Origin: an uncultured bacterium
GTDB taxonomy: Bacteria; Bacillota; Bacilli; Lactobacillales; Lactobacillaceae
NCBI GenBank assembly: GCA_905214235.1
Contig: CAJMLF010000009.1
Coordinates: 1 to 63,785 of the forward strand
Direction of reading: 5' to 3'
Length of the DNA: 63,785 bases
Shown: in pieces, positions 41,962 through 51,031 of the stretch
Position numbering within the stretch: the stretch's first letter is position 1
Layout: every line of letters begins with the position of its first letter
The notes under the pieces: model-generated
Told to the model about the DNA's origin: nothing
Database searches by the model: none
What the model saw: the letters and a program-made list of their open reading frames with translations, nothing else
Made by a program: the position numbers and the translations under genes

Positions 41962-42006
41962 AAAAAGCCTGTCATAACGACCAATAATGTCGCTATGACA
42001 GGCTAT
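41962..42006 (-). terminator. terminator after mazF
   Basis: AGCCTGTCATAGCGAC pairs with GTCGTTATGACAGGCT around a 7-base loop, then TTTTTT on the minus strand. Confidence 0.9.
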
Positions 42007-42008
42007 AT

Positions 42009-42347
42009 TTAGATGACTAACCGGGCCTTCTTTTCAACCTCATCAAACAAGTCGGTCGGCAGCATCTCAACAAATTGCCACTTACGATGATTAAAATCGA
42101 AGGATTTAATTTGTTCCACATAGATGGTCCCATCGACCTGGGTTCGTTCATCTAACTGAATATGCAGCGGATAGTCCTCACCATTAAAAGAACCATGTGA
42201 AATTGGAACAACCCACGCGAATGGGGATGTCTTCGCCAAGATATCATTACTGATTACCACTGCTGACCGCCGCTTCTGAATTTCAGCACCAACCGAAGGA
42301 TTAAAATCGATATAAATAATGCTTCCCCTTTGCGGATAATCTACCAT
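42009..42347 (-). CDS. mazF: MazF/PemK family mRNA interferase toxin
   Basis: 112 aa ribonuclease toxin. The family N-terminus RGSIIYIDFNPSVGAEIQKRRSAVVIS (about 7-33) holds the conserved substrate-binding Arg, followed by ...PFAWVVPISHG and DGTIYVEQIKSFDFNHR with the catalytic Thr/Ser region. Length is normal. It overlaps the antitoxin gene by 7 bp. It looks intact. Confidence 0.92.
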   Translation of the reverse strand: MVDYPQRGSIIYIDFNPSVGAEIQKRRSAVVISNDILAKTSPFAWVVPISHGSFNGEDYPLHIQLDERTQVDGTIYVEQIKSFDFNHRKWQFVEMLPTDLFDEVEKKARLVI

Positions 42348-42589
42348 AATTCTTCTCCCTCAGGCTTAGCGTTTTGCCAAACTTTGAGGTCATCTGGCAT
42401 CTGATACTCGCCATGCCAATTCTTGAAAAGCTCTTCGATTGTTGAAGGCACCTTCTTGGTCGGCGTCAACGTCAAAACGCCACCTTTACCCTGAGAAAAG
42501 CGATACTCAGTGCCTGGCTTGACATCAAAAGACTTGGGAATTGTTACGACAGTTGCATTGCCCTGAATTCGTGCCTTAACAGTATCCAT
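42341..42589 (-). CDS. mazE: MazE-type antitoxin (AbrB/SpoVT-like)
   Basis: 82 aa. N-terminal swapped-hairpin DNA-binding domain (VKARIQGNATVVTIPKSFDVKPGTEYRF, about 4-31) and an acidic C-terminal tail (DDLKVWQNAKPEGEELW) that would neutralise MazF. It precedes and overlaps mazF. An extensive palindrome lies about 40 bp upstream. Confidence 0.9.
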   Translation of the reverse strand: MDTVKARIQGNATVVTIPKSFDVKPGTEYRFSQGKGGVLTLTPTKKVPSTIEELFKNWHGEYQMPDDLKVWQNAKPEGEELW

Positions 42590-42625
42590 GATCTCATCTC
42601 ACCCTCATTATTTAGTAACACTATT

Positions 42626-42663
42626 ATGGCATATGTAATTGTAAAAGTAATTACATATGCCAT
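42626..42663. promoter_or_regulatory. 15-bp perfect inverted repeat upstream of mazEF
   Basis: ATGGCATATGTAATT (42626-42640) and AATTACATATGCCAT (42649-42663) are exact inverses around an 8-base spacer. A minus-strand TTACTT, 16 bp, CATAAT lies over it, so it is well placed as the MazEF autoregulatory operator. It could instead be the end of a small repeated element that includes the adjacent sequence. Confidence 0.5.
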
Positions 42664-42670
42664 GGTGATG

Positions 42671-42818
42671 TCATTCTGCTAACGATTCAACATGCTTGAC
42701 CAGGGCCGCGCTCGTGACCCTCATGAACGCGGGCGTCCTCACCAGCCACTGATGAAACATCAATAAGACACACCAAATGGGAGCTGCCTGCCAATCGAAC
42801 GCGAGCAGCTCCCTTTTT
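42671..42818. other. GC-rich segment with 29-aa mini-ORF and hairpin, possible repeat element
   Basis: On the minus strand 42671-42760 encodes a 29-aa peptide (starting MFHQWLVRTPAFMRV) with only a weak RBS. A strong hairpin GGGAGCTGC/GCAGCTCCC at 42779-42818 ends in TTTTT on the plus strand, although no plus-strand gene lies nearby. GC content is higher than in the flanks. It may be a small dispersed repeat; copies elsewhere cannot be checked here. Confidence 0.3.
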
Positions 42819-42826
42819 CAGTATTT

Positions 42827-43738
42827 TTAATTTCCATTCACCAGGCGCTGGTAGTTCCCGGCATTTACCTGGGCCAATTGGGCCGGCGTCAGATCACACT
42901 CCACCAGCGCATCCTGGATGACCGTCGTCGCCCCCGCCGGCAGGATACCAAACGGGGCATCGGTGCCGAACAGGACATGGTCAACCCCGTAGTAATCCAG
43001 GGTGAGGCGCAGGGCCGCCGGGTTACCGAGGATGGCGGTATCAACGTAGAAGCGCTTGAAGTCGGCGGCCTGCTGGGCGGTTAGGATGTGGTTGATCCGG
43101 CCGGCGAAGAACGGGACCATCGCACCGGCGTGGTGGGCGATCACCTTCAGCTGCGGGTAGTCTTCAAAGATGCCGGCCAGCACCAACTGGTACATCGCCT
43201 GGGAAAGCTCGTATTCCCAGGAGAAGACAATGTTATTGTCCGGCTTCCGGGAGTCAAAAACGGGGTGTAATAGAATTGGCAGGCCGAGTTGGGCTGCACG
43301 AGCCAGGACCGGGCGAAATACTGGGTCGGCAATGCTCTTCCCGAGGTGGCGGGTGAACATCTGAACGCCGACTAACTGGTCCGCGGCTTTGATATCGTCA
43401 AGTTCCTGCAATGCGGCAGCGATGTTGTTCATCGGTAACATCCCCACCCCAGCAGCAAAATAGTCGTCATACTGGGCAACGGTGGCGGCCAGTTCCTGGT
43501 TGGCCTGGTGGCAGAGCCGCGCTGCCGTCGCGGGGTCAAGGTAGTCTTCCGGGTTGATGTTCACGAAGGAAACCACCTGCTTCAGGTCTCTTTGCGGCCA
43601 ATGCTTTATCCGCTCATTAACATCGGTCAGCACCTGGTTTCGCAGGAACGGGTACTGCTGGGGAATACTGGCGTCGTATTTTAACATCTCCTGGTAAAAA
43701 TTCGGTGTAAGAATGTGGGCAAAAACATCAATGATCAT
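42827..43738 (-). CDS. amidohydrolase-family protein (ACMSD-like)
   Basis: 303 aa, COG2159-type TIM barrel. Metal ligands seen: His in PILLHPVF (about 180), His in KVIAHHAGAMVPFF (about 220) and Asp in VLFGTDAPFG (about 270). The N-terminal H-x-H reads F-A-H (IDVFAHIL), so the first His ligand is missing; whether the site still binds metal is open. The ATG at 43738 follows AAGGAG; an in-frame upstream ATG (43771) lies before this RBS. It follows a LysR gene on the same strand. Confidence 0.82.
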   Translation of the reverse strand: MIIDVFAHILTPNFYQEMLKYDASIPQQYPFLRNQVLTDVNERIKHWPQRDLKQVVSFVNINPEDYLDPATAARLCHQANQELAATVAQYDDYFAAGVGMLPMNNIAAALQELDDIKAADQLVGVQMFTRHLGKSIADPVFRPVLARAAQLGLPILLHPVFDSRKPDNNIVFSWEYELSQAMYQLVLAGIFEDYPQLKVIAHHAGAMVPFFAGRINHILTAQQAADFKRFYVDTAILGNPAALRLTLDYYGVDHVLFGTDAPFGILPAGATTVIQDALVECDLTPAQLAQVNAGNYQRLVNGN

Positions 43739-43780
43739 CGGTAGACTCCTTCCTGGGTGGTGCAATCCCACCCCTGTGTT

Positions 43781-44689
43781 TTAATCATGCGGTGAATTGT
43801 GTGCGGGCCTAGTCACGGATGCATTACGGATCCGGTCGACGAGCTTCTGGGTTGGCTCCGTCAGGACGGTCCCCTTCCGCCAGATCAGGAATTGCTTCTG
43901 GCGCCGCTCCGGAGAGAAGGGGACAAACTTCAGGTCGGTTGAGGCCGGCCGCGGGGCGCCCTCAATGCAGACAATATTCCCCACCCCGGCTGCCGCCAGG
44001 TAACAAGCGTTAGTCAGCAGGTTCGATTCCGCAACCACCTGGAGCTGGCCGCCGTGGGGCGCTAGCCAGTCCGTTAGTTCATCGTAAATTAGTGAGCGAT
44101 GCGGGATAATCAGCGGTAAATGGCGTAGGTCCGCCGCGGTGACCGTGTGCTGATGGACCAGGTGACTGTCCGGCCGGACGAGGAGCCCCCAGCGGTCGTC
44201 AATCGATAGCGGGAAAGTGTGATACTTGGCGGTGCTGATGGGCGTCGATACAATTCCCAGTTCCAGCAGGCCCTGATCAAGACGGGCCTTGATATCTTCA
44301 CCGTCCGCATCATAGAAATGGTAGCGGACGTGCGGGTAGCGCTGGTGGAAGGCCACCAACTGCGGAATTAGTTCCCTGGTTACCTCAGACTCGACACAGC
44401 CGATGCGAATAGTCCCCGTCAGGTCGTCATTGCTGATTGTGGCCACCATCTGGTTAGCCTGGTCGAGTTCGGTTAAGATGCGACGGACCTTGGCCTCGTA
44501 CGCATCCCCAGCCTTAGTGAGGTACATTCGCCGTCGTTCTCTGGTAAATAGGGGTGACCCCAGCTGGGCTTCGAGTTGCTGGATCTGCCGACTGAGGGTT
44601 GGTTGGGAGATGTGCAATTCGCGCGCTGCCCCGGAGATAGTCCCCTGCTTGGCAACGGCTAAGAAGTAACGTAGGATTCTAGTTTCCAT
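43781..44689 (-). CDS. LysR-family transcriptional regulator
   Basis: 302 aa. N-terminal wHTH (METRILRYFLAVAKQGTISGAARELHISQPTLSRQIQQLEAQLGSPLFTRERR, about 1-54) and a PBP-like effector domain. It is about 40 bp upstream of the amidohydrolase on the same strand, so it probably controls that gene and itself. Confidence 0.92.
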   Translation of the reverse strand: METRILRYFLAVAKQGTISGAARELHISQPTLSRQIQQLEAQLGSPLFTRERRRMYLTKAGDAYEAKVRRILTELDQANQMVATISNDDLTGTIRIGCVESEVTRELIPQLVAFHQRYPHVRYHFYDADGEDIKARLDQGLLELGIVSTPISTAKYHTFPLSIDDRWGLLVRPDSHLVHQHTVTAADLRHLPLIIPHRSLIYDELTDWLAPHGGQLQVVAESNLLTNACYLAAAGVGNIVCIEGAPRPASTDLKFVPFSPERRQKQFLIWRKGTVLTEPTQKLVDRIRNASVTRPAHNSPHD

Positions 44690-44744
44690 GCCTGTCCTCC
44701 CTGTATTGATCGTACGGTATCATTCATCTCAAGTATACACTCAG

Positions 44745-44779
44745 AAAAGCGCTCCGCTCCAAGGTTGAAGCGGGACGCT
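44745..44779 (-). terminator. terminator after the monooxygenase gene
   Basis: AGCGTCCCGCT pairs with AGCGGAGCGCT around a 10-base loop, followed by TTTTC on the minus strand. Confidence 0.65.
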
Positions 44780-44786
44780 CGTGAAA

Positions 44787-45119
44787 CTACTTTCGAATGA
44801 ACTTCTGATCACCAGCGGGCATCCCCTGCTCTTCGGCGACGTAGCGCTCAACTCGCATGTGCAGGTCGTACTTTTCCCGCAAGTCGGCGAGTTCCTGCAT
44901 CATTGGTGATGCGTGATGTGCATCAAGTGCTTTCTGGTCACTCCAGCTGTCAATTAAGAGGACAGTCTCTGGATCGTTCAATGGTTGAAAATATTCGTAG
45001 CGTTCGTTACCCGCTTCTTCACGGATCCGCTGGGCTACACCAGTCCTTTCCATCTCCTCAGCAAACTGTTTAGCACTACCGTTCTTACCAGCATAATAAA
45101 GGTTCACTACTAGACTCAT
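44787..45119 (-). CDS. ABM-domain (antibiotic biosynthesis monooxygenase-like) protein
   Basis: 110 aa small ferredoxin-like fold. Seen: MSLVVNLYYAGKNGSAKQFAEEME, then YEYFQPLNDPETVLLIDSWSDQKALDAHHASPMMQELADLREKY, the ABM/YgiN pattern with a conserved His at about residue 69. YgiN relatives act on quinols; the substrate here is unknown. It is last in a run with two aldo/keto reductases. Confidence 0.85.
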   Translation of the reverse strand: MSLVVNLYYAGKNGSAKQFAEEMERTGVAQRIREEAGNERYEYFQPLNDPETVLLIDSWSDQKALDAHHASPMMQELADLREKYDLHMRVERYVAEEQGMPAGDQKFIRK

Positions 45120-45152
45120 TGTTCTATCTTCCTCACTTTCATGATATTCATT

Positions 45153-46013
45153 TTAGTGATTTGCCCCGGGGCGCCCGCCCTTTACAATTGTTTTAATTGC
45201 CGCTGGATCATGCGGATCGAAGAACTGGCTGGTTTGGCGATCGAGTTCCCCGATCAGCTGGATTTCCGTTTCCGACAGGGAGAAATCAAACACATCGATG
45301 TTCTTTTGGATCCGGCCCTGGTGTACGCTCTTGGCGATCACCACGATACCGCGTTGCAGTAACCAGCGGAGGATGACCTGACCGGTCGTCTTGTGGTGTG
45401 CCCGGGCAATCTTCGTTAACACCGCATTGGTAAAAATCTGGTCTTTACCTTCCGCAAATGGCGCCCAGGCCTCAACCTGAATATGCTGCTTTTGGTTAAA
45501 GCGTAGGTTCGTATGTTGCTGGTTCCAGGGATTCGTCTCCAGCTGATTTACCGCCGGTTTGACACTATTAAAAAGCATTAAGTTGGTCACCTGATCCGGC
45601 GAAAAGTTGGAAACGCCGATTGCTCGTAACTTACCAATTTGATATGCCTTTTCCATTGCCCGCCAGGCATTAAAGACATCTCCATAGGGCATGTGGACCA
45701 GGTATAGGTCAATGTAATCTAGGCCGAGGTTGGTTAAGGACTGGTCAATCGCTGCTTGCGGTTTGGTCCCCTGATAATCCTGAATCCACATCTTCGAGGT
45801 AACGAAGAAGTGGTCACGGGGAATCCCGCTTTCCCGGATTGCCCTGCCGACGGCCGCTTCGTTTCCGTAGGTCGCCGCCGTGTCAAACAAACGATAACCG
45901 GCCTTAATTGCGGCGGTCACAGCTTGATAACACTCTACTAAGTCTTCCATCTGAAAGACGCCAAAACCCAGCTGCGGCATCGTGATTCCGTTGTTGAGGT
46001 TAACTGTTTGCAT
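45153..46013 (-). CDS. aldo/keto reductase (AKR5-like)
   Basis: 286 aa NADPH oxidoreductase. The catalytic tetrad is intact: Asp and Tyr in RLFDTAATYGNEAAVG, Lys in FVTSKMW, His in LYLVHMPYG. The cofactor motif VVIAKSVHQGRIQKNI is present. Close to 2,5-diketo-gluconate or methylglyoxal reductase types. 14 bp after the next AKR gene, so probably co-transcribed. Confidence 0.92.
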   Translation of the reverse strand: MQTVNLNNGITMPQLGFGVFQMEDLVECYQAVTAAIKAGYRLFDTAATYGNEAAVGRAIRESGIPRDHFFVTSKMWIQDYQGTKPQAAIDQSLTNLGLDYIDLYLVHMPYGDVFNAWRAMEKAYQIGKLRAIGVSNFSPDQVTNLMLFNSVKPAVNQLETNPWNQQHTNLRFNQKQHIQVEAWAPFAEGKDQIFTNAVLTKIARAHHKTTGQVILRWLLQRGIVVIAKSVHQGRIQKNIDVFDFSLSETEIQLIGELDRQTSQFFDPHDPAAIKTIVKGGRPGANH

Positions 46014-46027
46014 TGCTCGTCCTTCCT

Positions 46028-47035
46028 TTATTTAACGTCCTTGGGCAGCATCCCCACCGGGTTCTGGTCGAGGGCACCGACAATCTCGTGGGCCGTGTAC
46101 AGTTCATCGAGGTACTTTACTTCATCAGGGGTTAAGTCAATATCAGTGGCTTTTGCGGCATCATCCAGGTACTGGGTCTTGGTGGCCCCGACGATTGGCG
46201 CCACGATCCCCTTAGCCCACTGCCAGGCCAAGGCAATCTGTGACATTTTGACGTGGTGCTGGGCGGCTACTTCGGCGACCCGGTCAACAATCGGCATATC
46301 TTGTTGCTTGGCGTAGTCGTACTTGGCCCGTTGCGAGGTATCCGTCGCGTTGCGCTTGGAGTGCCCTTCCCAGGTTGGCCGGGTCAGGTGGCCGCTGGCT
46401 AGCGGGCTGTAAGGCATCAGCATTACCCCATCCTGCTTGCAAATTGGGATCAGCTCCCGCTCGTCCTCACGATAGAGGAGATTATAATGATTTTCCATCG
46501 CAACAAACCGGTGCCAACCGTTCTGTTCAGCGATATGCTGCATGTTTTGGAACTGGTAGCCATACATGGCCGAGGCACCAATCGCCCGGACCTTTCCTTC
46601 CTTGATCAAGTTATTTAGAGCCGCCATCGTCTCCTCAATTGGGTGGTCGTAGTCAAAGCGGTGAATGATATAAAGATCCAGGTAGTCGGTGCCCAGCCGT
46701 TGCAGGGTACCATCAATTTCCCGGTTGATAGCTTTCTTAGAGAGGCGGCCATGGTTGAAATAAACCTTACTAGCCAGGACTACCTGGTCGCGCGGTATCT
46801 GGTGCTTTTTCAGCGAGTTACCGATGTATTCCTCACTGGTTCCCATCCCGTATACGTTAGCGGTATCGAAAAAGTTAATGCCGAGACTAAGGGCATGTTG
46901 TACCATCCGGTCAGTCTGCTCTTCATCAAGGATCCAGCGGTAGGTCTTCATGGCCGGCTTACCGAAACTCATCCCACCAACTGCTAGTTTTGAGATTTTG
47001 ATTCCTGTCGTTGGGATATAACTATACTTCATCAT
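46028..47035 (-). CDS. aldo/keto reductase (YajO/IolS-like)
   Basis: 335 aa. Tetrad intact: Asp and Tyr in FFDTANVYGMGTSEE, Lys in VVLASKVYF, His in YIIHRFDYD. A beta-barrel AKR of the longer class, with RAIGASAMYGYQFQ and QIALAWQWAKGIVAPIVGATKTQYLDD at the C-terminus. Two adjacent Met codons give start 47035 or 47032. First of a three-gene run (AKR, AKR, ABM). Confidence 0.92.
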   Translation of the reverse strand: MMKYSYIPTTGIKISKLAVGGMSFGKPAMKTYRWILDEEQTDRMVQHALSLGINFFDTANVYGMGTSEEYIGNSLKKHQIPRDQVVLASKVYFNHGRLSKKAINREIDGTLQRLGTDYLDLYIIHRFDYDHPIEETMAALNNLIKEGKVRAIGASAMYGYQFQNMQHIAEQNGWHRFVAMENHYNLLYREDERELIPICKQDGVMLMPYSPLASGHLTRPTWEGHSKRNATDTSQRAKYDYAKQQDMPIVDRVAEVAAQHHVKMSQIALAWQWAKGIVAPIVGATKTQYLDDAAKATDIDLTPDEVKYLDELYTAHEIVGALDQNPVGMLPKDVK

Positions 47036-47143
47036 CCTTCACTTCCTTAACTTAATTATGGAGTGTCACACGATGAATGTAAATTACCTATAATTAATTG
47101 ATATCTACTCATTTTAAGCATCAATATTTTATGACTTTTTAAG

Positions 47144-47188
47144 GAAAAAGCCTGCGTTGCCGACAAAATTGCCGTTAGCGCAGGCGAT
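47144..47188 (-). terminator. terminator after the dipeptidase gene
   Basis: Long stem GCCTGCGCTAACGGCA / TGTCGGCAACGCAGGC, then TTTTTCC on the minus strand. Confidence 0.88.
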
Positions 47189-47200
47189 TAGCTTTTTCCG

Positions 47201-48580
47201 TTAATACTGAAGCTTAGCATCCTTAAATGCCACGGTAACCAGCTTACCTAGGAGGGTCGTGGCCTCCTTCATGGCAATACCCGCCATCTGTTCATTAGCA
47301 CGGGTGAGCTGGCCTTGTATAGATGCCGGGCCCGCATGCTGGTCAGTACTCCGCTGGATATGCCGGCAGGCAGCAACTACCTTCTGCTCATAGGCTTCCA
47401 CTGCCGCCTGGGCCTGATCATAGTGGACATCACCGATGGCAGCAATCGTGTGAGTCAACCAGTACATGCTGCCCGAAGCAAAGTCAGTTGGGGTGTCCCG
47501 GTAGCTAGCCGGGGTGTCGGTAACGTTCGCATAGAACGGCACAACCGTGTTAAAGGCATTCGGTCCCAAAGCAAGCCAGTGGATTCCCGAAACCGCGTCC
47601 GGTACACCATTGCGGATCTGTAAGATATGGAGTTCCAAATTCCGGTTGAGGGCAATTGACCGGTACGGGGCTTTGTCATCGTGCTCGTAAGGGTCGTATG
47701 GGGTGCCCTGGTAATGTGAACTCATCACGCGCTTAATATCTTCGATTGAGATTTTCCGTCGTGGATGACAGATAAATGGAAGATCCTGGTCGGTTGGTTG
47801 GCCGGTCGGGTTGGCACTCAACTGTTGTTGTACGTACCATGCCCGCGGGTTGTTGTAATGAGTGTCAGTAACGGTCTGACTCCCGAAAATCTCCCGCAGG
47901 TTGTAGTGCCCGTCGAGGGATGGGTTGAGCTGGTTGCGGTCAATCAGGTCCTGTAAGTCAGGAGAGCAGGCGGTCTGGTCAGAAGCAAAGTCAAAGTTAT
48001 CGATGGTCAGCCGGTTCGGCGCAATCATGAAGGCGTCATCCGGTATCCGGACAGCGGCCCAGTGATGCCCGCCGAGCGTCTCCATGTACCAAACCTCGTC
48101 GTGGTCGCCAAAGGCTAGGGCATTTGACTCGTAAGTCCCGTACTTCTCTAACAGGTGGCCCAATCGTTCCACCCCTTCTTTAGCCGTCTTAATATAAGGC
48201 AGGACCAGGGTGACCAGGTCTTCCTCACCAATTCCATCAGTGTTGTTGAAGGGATCAATCCCGAGAATCCGGGAATTGGTGGTGATCGTCAGCGTTCCAG
48301 TCATGCTGACGTTATGCTGGTTGATCCCGCCAGCCGCGAATACGCCGGCGGAACTGTCGGCATCCGGGGTTGAGGTATAGCCGACCGGATTATCAGGTAG
48401 GTCTATCTTGAATGCCGTCGACTTGCTCTCATAGTGCCGTGGCTGGTCTGCCGGCTTCACGTATACAAAACGCTGCGGATCGAAAGCATTGGAGTAGTCT
48501 TCTTCCCGACAGACGATCGTCGAGCCGTCGAGCGTAGCCTTCTTCCCCGCCAAGAACATCGTACAAGTGTGTGTTTCCAT
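47201..48580 (-). CDS. C69 family dipeptidase (PepD)
   Basis: 459 aa, Ntn-hydrolase dipeptidase. The N-terminus METHTCTMFLAGKKATLDGSTI holds the nucleophile Cys6, exposed after trimming. Family blocks follow: MTGTLTITTNSRI, GDHDEVWYMETLGGHHWAAVRIPDD, and HYNNPRAW. The ATG at 48580 is preceded by AAAGGGATG; the ATG at 48589 is inside that site. It degrades dipeptides in the cytosol, part of the proteolytic system of lactobacilli. Confidence 0.93.
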   Translation of the reverse strand: METHTCTMFLAGKKATLDGSTIVCREEDYSNAFDPQRFVYVKPADQPRHYESKSTAFKIDLPDNPVGYTSTPDADSSAGVFAAGGINQHNVSMTGTLTITTNSRILGIDPFNNTDGIGEEDLVTLVLPYIKTAKEGVERLGHLLEKYGTYESNALAFGDHDEVWYMETLGGHHWAAVRIPDDAFMIAPNRLTIDNFDFASDQTACSPDLQDLIDRNQLNPSLDGHYNLREIFGSQTVTDTHYNNPRAWYVQQQLSANPTGQPTDQDLPFICHPRRKISIEDIKRVMSSHYQGTPYDPYEHDDKAPYRSIALNRNLELHILQIRNGVPDAVSGIHWLALGPNAFNTVVPFYANVTDTPASYRDTPTDFASGSMYWLTHTIAAIGDVHYDQAQAAVEAYEQKVVAACRHIQRSTDQHAGPASIQGQLTRANEQMAGIAMKEATTLLGKLVTVAFKDAKLQY

Positions 48581-48811
48581 TATCTTCATCCCTTTCTTCT
48601 ATATTCTAATGTACCTGCTAGTAAATTCCCAGCTCCGATTGGTAGATTTGGCCGCGGCAGCTCTTTGTTCAAAGAAAAATCAGGCGTTCCTTATATTAGG
48701 GGACGCTACCTCTTCAGCATCTTTATCTGTAACGTTGAACGATTGACGACCCAGTGCCATAAAAACCGGGTGATTACACTTATGCAATCCTGCAGAAAAT
48801 TGAAGTAACGC

Positions 48812-48850
48812 AAAAGGCATGGTTCCGGTGCCATGCCGAAATCATGCCTT
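48812..48850 (-). terminator. terminator after the surface repeat protein gene
   Basis: On the minus strand GGCATGG...CCATGCC ends in TTTTG, inside an outer AAGGCATG/CATGCCTT pair. The rest of the 310-bp gap (48581-48892) shows no gene I can support. Confidence 0.7.
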
Positions 48851-48892
48851 AATATTCAACTTAAATAAATCCTAACGGGGAATTTGTACGAA

Positions 48893-50239
48893 TTACTTCA
48901 TTAGTGACGTAGCTGTTTGGTTAACTAAGTCTTGAAGACTACTCGTGTTATAGAATTCATTAATTAGTGAACTGATGTTATAAGTGTTTTTAACTAATGA
49001 GTTACCATCAGCTGAAAGCGACCAAACAGTAACGGTCTTCTTGCCTTGGTTAACGCGGAAGTAGAGGGTACTATCAGCGGTCCCCTCACCTAAAATAAAA
49101 CGAGAATGGTTCTTATTCATCGTTAGTTGTAAGCCTTGGTCATTACCTAAACGATCTGTGCCATAAACTTTAGCATAAAGCAATGCAGCGATCTTATAGT
49201 AAGACATTGTTTGCTTACCTTGAGATGATGAAACAGTAATCTCCTTACCAGCCTGTTTAGCCACTATCTCACTCTCATGGTGAGTTTGAGGGACACTGTT
49301 AGTTAAGGCTGAACTCGTCTTAGTCTGTGGTTTGGAAGAGGTAACGGAGCTGGACTGGCTCATGTTACTACTGTTTGCACTGCTACTATTGCCTTGAACA
49401 TTTTGGTTAGTCGCGCTACTAGTTTGCGTTGAGGAATTTGAACTGGACTGTTCTGAAGAGCTTGAGCTAGTTTGCGCCGAAGAATTTGAATTAGATTGTG
49501 TTGAAGCGTCTGAATTAGATTGGGCGTTAATCTCGGCTGGGTCAAAGCCGAGTGAGCTAAGCGTTACAATTGAAGTAGTATATTGTTGCTTTGCCGCTGG
49601 AGTATTAGCATTCGAAACTGGGCGCCAAACGGTCATGGTCTTGCCATCACTATTAATTTTGTAGTAAATGGTGTTATCAAAGCTGCCACGGCCAATACTC
49701 ATTCGACCATTACTATCCTTATTTACATCCAGAGCGGTTCCCCTATATGCGTTTCCATAGTAGTGGTTATATAGCTGCGTCCCTAAATCATCAATTACTT
49801 GTTCATCCTTTAACAGCTGCTGCGACCCGGTATTATTAGTGCTTGAATTGCTTTGTGCAGCGGTACTATTTTCTGACTTCTGCAAGCTGGCGATTGAGAC
49901 GGTTTTCTTAGTGTAACCCTGCTTATATGTTGGAGTATTTGGATCTTCCTTTAGCTGCCAAATAGTTACCGTACCGTCTTTATTAATCTTAAAGAACGCG
50001 GTGCTATCAGCAGTTCCCTGACCGATTCCATAACGACCATTACTATCTTTAAAGATACTTACGTTGTGAGCACCTTTAATATAATCCTGACCATATGCAT
50101 TTGAGTAAATTAAAGAACCGACTTCATTAACATCGTTGGTATTGTTATTGCTCTTTTGCGAAGCATTAACATTGGCTTCCGCAATAGATAAACCAGCGAT
50201 TAATGCCAAGGCAGTACCAAATAATTTAACTTTTTACAT
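48893..50239 (-). pseudogene. secreted three-repeat surface protein with stop at codon 2
   Basis: The expected start is the ATG at 50239, 8 bp after a perfect GGAGG RBS, but the next codon is TAA (50236-50234). Reading on in frame gives KVKLFGTALALIAGLSIAEANVNA, a normal signal peptide ending in a Sec cleavage site. The body (438 aa from a TTG at 50209) has three related modules of about 70 aa, each with KDSNGRYGIGQGTADSTAFF-like sequence (about residues 50-80, 160-190 and 365-395), separated by Ser/Gln/Asn-rich linkers. This is typical of Lactobacillus surface repeat proteins (Lreu_0056-like, by resemblance). The body is undamaged, so the stop is recent, or initiation uses a downstream non-ATG codon. 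Confidence 0.75.
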
Positions 50240-50400
50240 CTCAAATACCTCCTAAATCAATCACGGTAATTATAGTTCAAAGGAAATATTTGAGATGACC
50301 TCTTTACTATTTCTTTACCATTTTTACCAAGAATGTGCAGTTTTGTAATATGGTCAAGTGATGAAAATGAGTCTGTTTTAGTTTCGAGAGTCTAAACATA

Positions 50401-50440
50401 TGAAAGGTCCCCCCATCCAAAAGACGGAGGGCCCTACAAT
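50401..50440 (-). terminator. possible terminator
   Basis: GGGCCCTCCGTC, 5-base loop, GATGGGGGGACC with a weak T-rich end on the minus strand. It lies downstream of the YefM-like remnant. The flanking sequence 50240-50566 holds nothing else recognised. Confidence 0.4.
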
Positions 50441-50566
50441 GTGTCTGTGTGCATGAGATATTTAACAAGAATCACGCTAAAGATACTGTACCATGCTGAG
50501 ATTAAAATCCCTTAATAGGTGGTACCAATTTTTCAAAGCTCTGATTGTTTTTATAAGGCTCTTCAT

Positions 50567-50755
50567 TTAGCTGTTTATGACCGAAAGAAAGCTCTTTTCT
50601 AAATATGTACCTTTTATTTTCTTGAAGTCATGTCTTGCCCCTTTTTCGCCCTCTTTTGTTGGCTTAACCATAACTGGCTGCTTATCTTCGTTTACCTTAT
50701 TTATAAGCTTAAAAAACTCTTTTCGGCCTTGAGTAGGCGTTACTACATTATCCAT
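50567..50755 (-). pseudogene. truncated Phd/YefM-type antitoxin
   Basis: 62 aa. The N-terminal half is a clear Phd/YefM antitoxin (VVTPTQGRKEFFKLINKVNEDKQPVMV), but after EKGA the sequence turns into an unrelated basic tail ending FLSVINS, consistent with a frameshift before the toxin-binding part. No toxin gene follows. RBS AGGAGAAAC is good and an operator-like palindrome lies upstream. Confidence 0.7.
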
Positions 50756-50767
50756 CGTGGTTTCTCC

Positions 50768-50785
50768 TGTACATTATCATGTACA
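50768..50785. promoter_or_regulatory. TGTACA palindrome, YefM-type operator
   Basis: TGTACATTATCATGTACA has 7-bp arms. TGTACA half-sites are the known core of YefM-YoeB operators. It lies 13 bp upstream of the truncated antitoxin start, next to a further TGCACA...TGTAC pair. Confidence 0.6.
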
Positions 50786-51031
50786 CACTTATTATCTCAT
50801 ATGCACAGGATAATGTACGATAATAAGCTTTTCTTCTTAGCTTCCGAGGGGTCCAGTATCGTGGCCAGAAGCTTGCCGTTTAAGCTCCAGATCATTGATT
50901 GTCGCACTGATTTATCTTCCTAGCCACTTTCATGGTTCTTTACATAACCCGATGGGATGCCTGAAAATTACTTTCTCGGCCTAACGTATTTGGTATGTTA
51001 GATTCCATTAATTCTTAAAAGTAACAAATCC

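Noticed and set aside
48434..48808. 124-aa plus-strand frame over the dipeptidase start
   Set aside because: No RBS, no family match, and it overlaps the start of an intact gene on the other strand.
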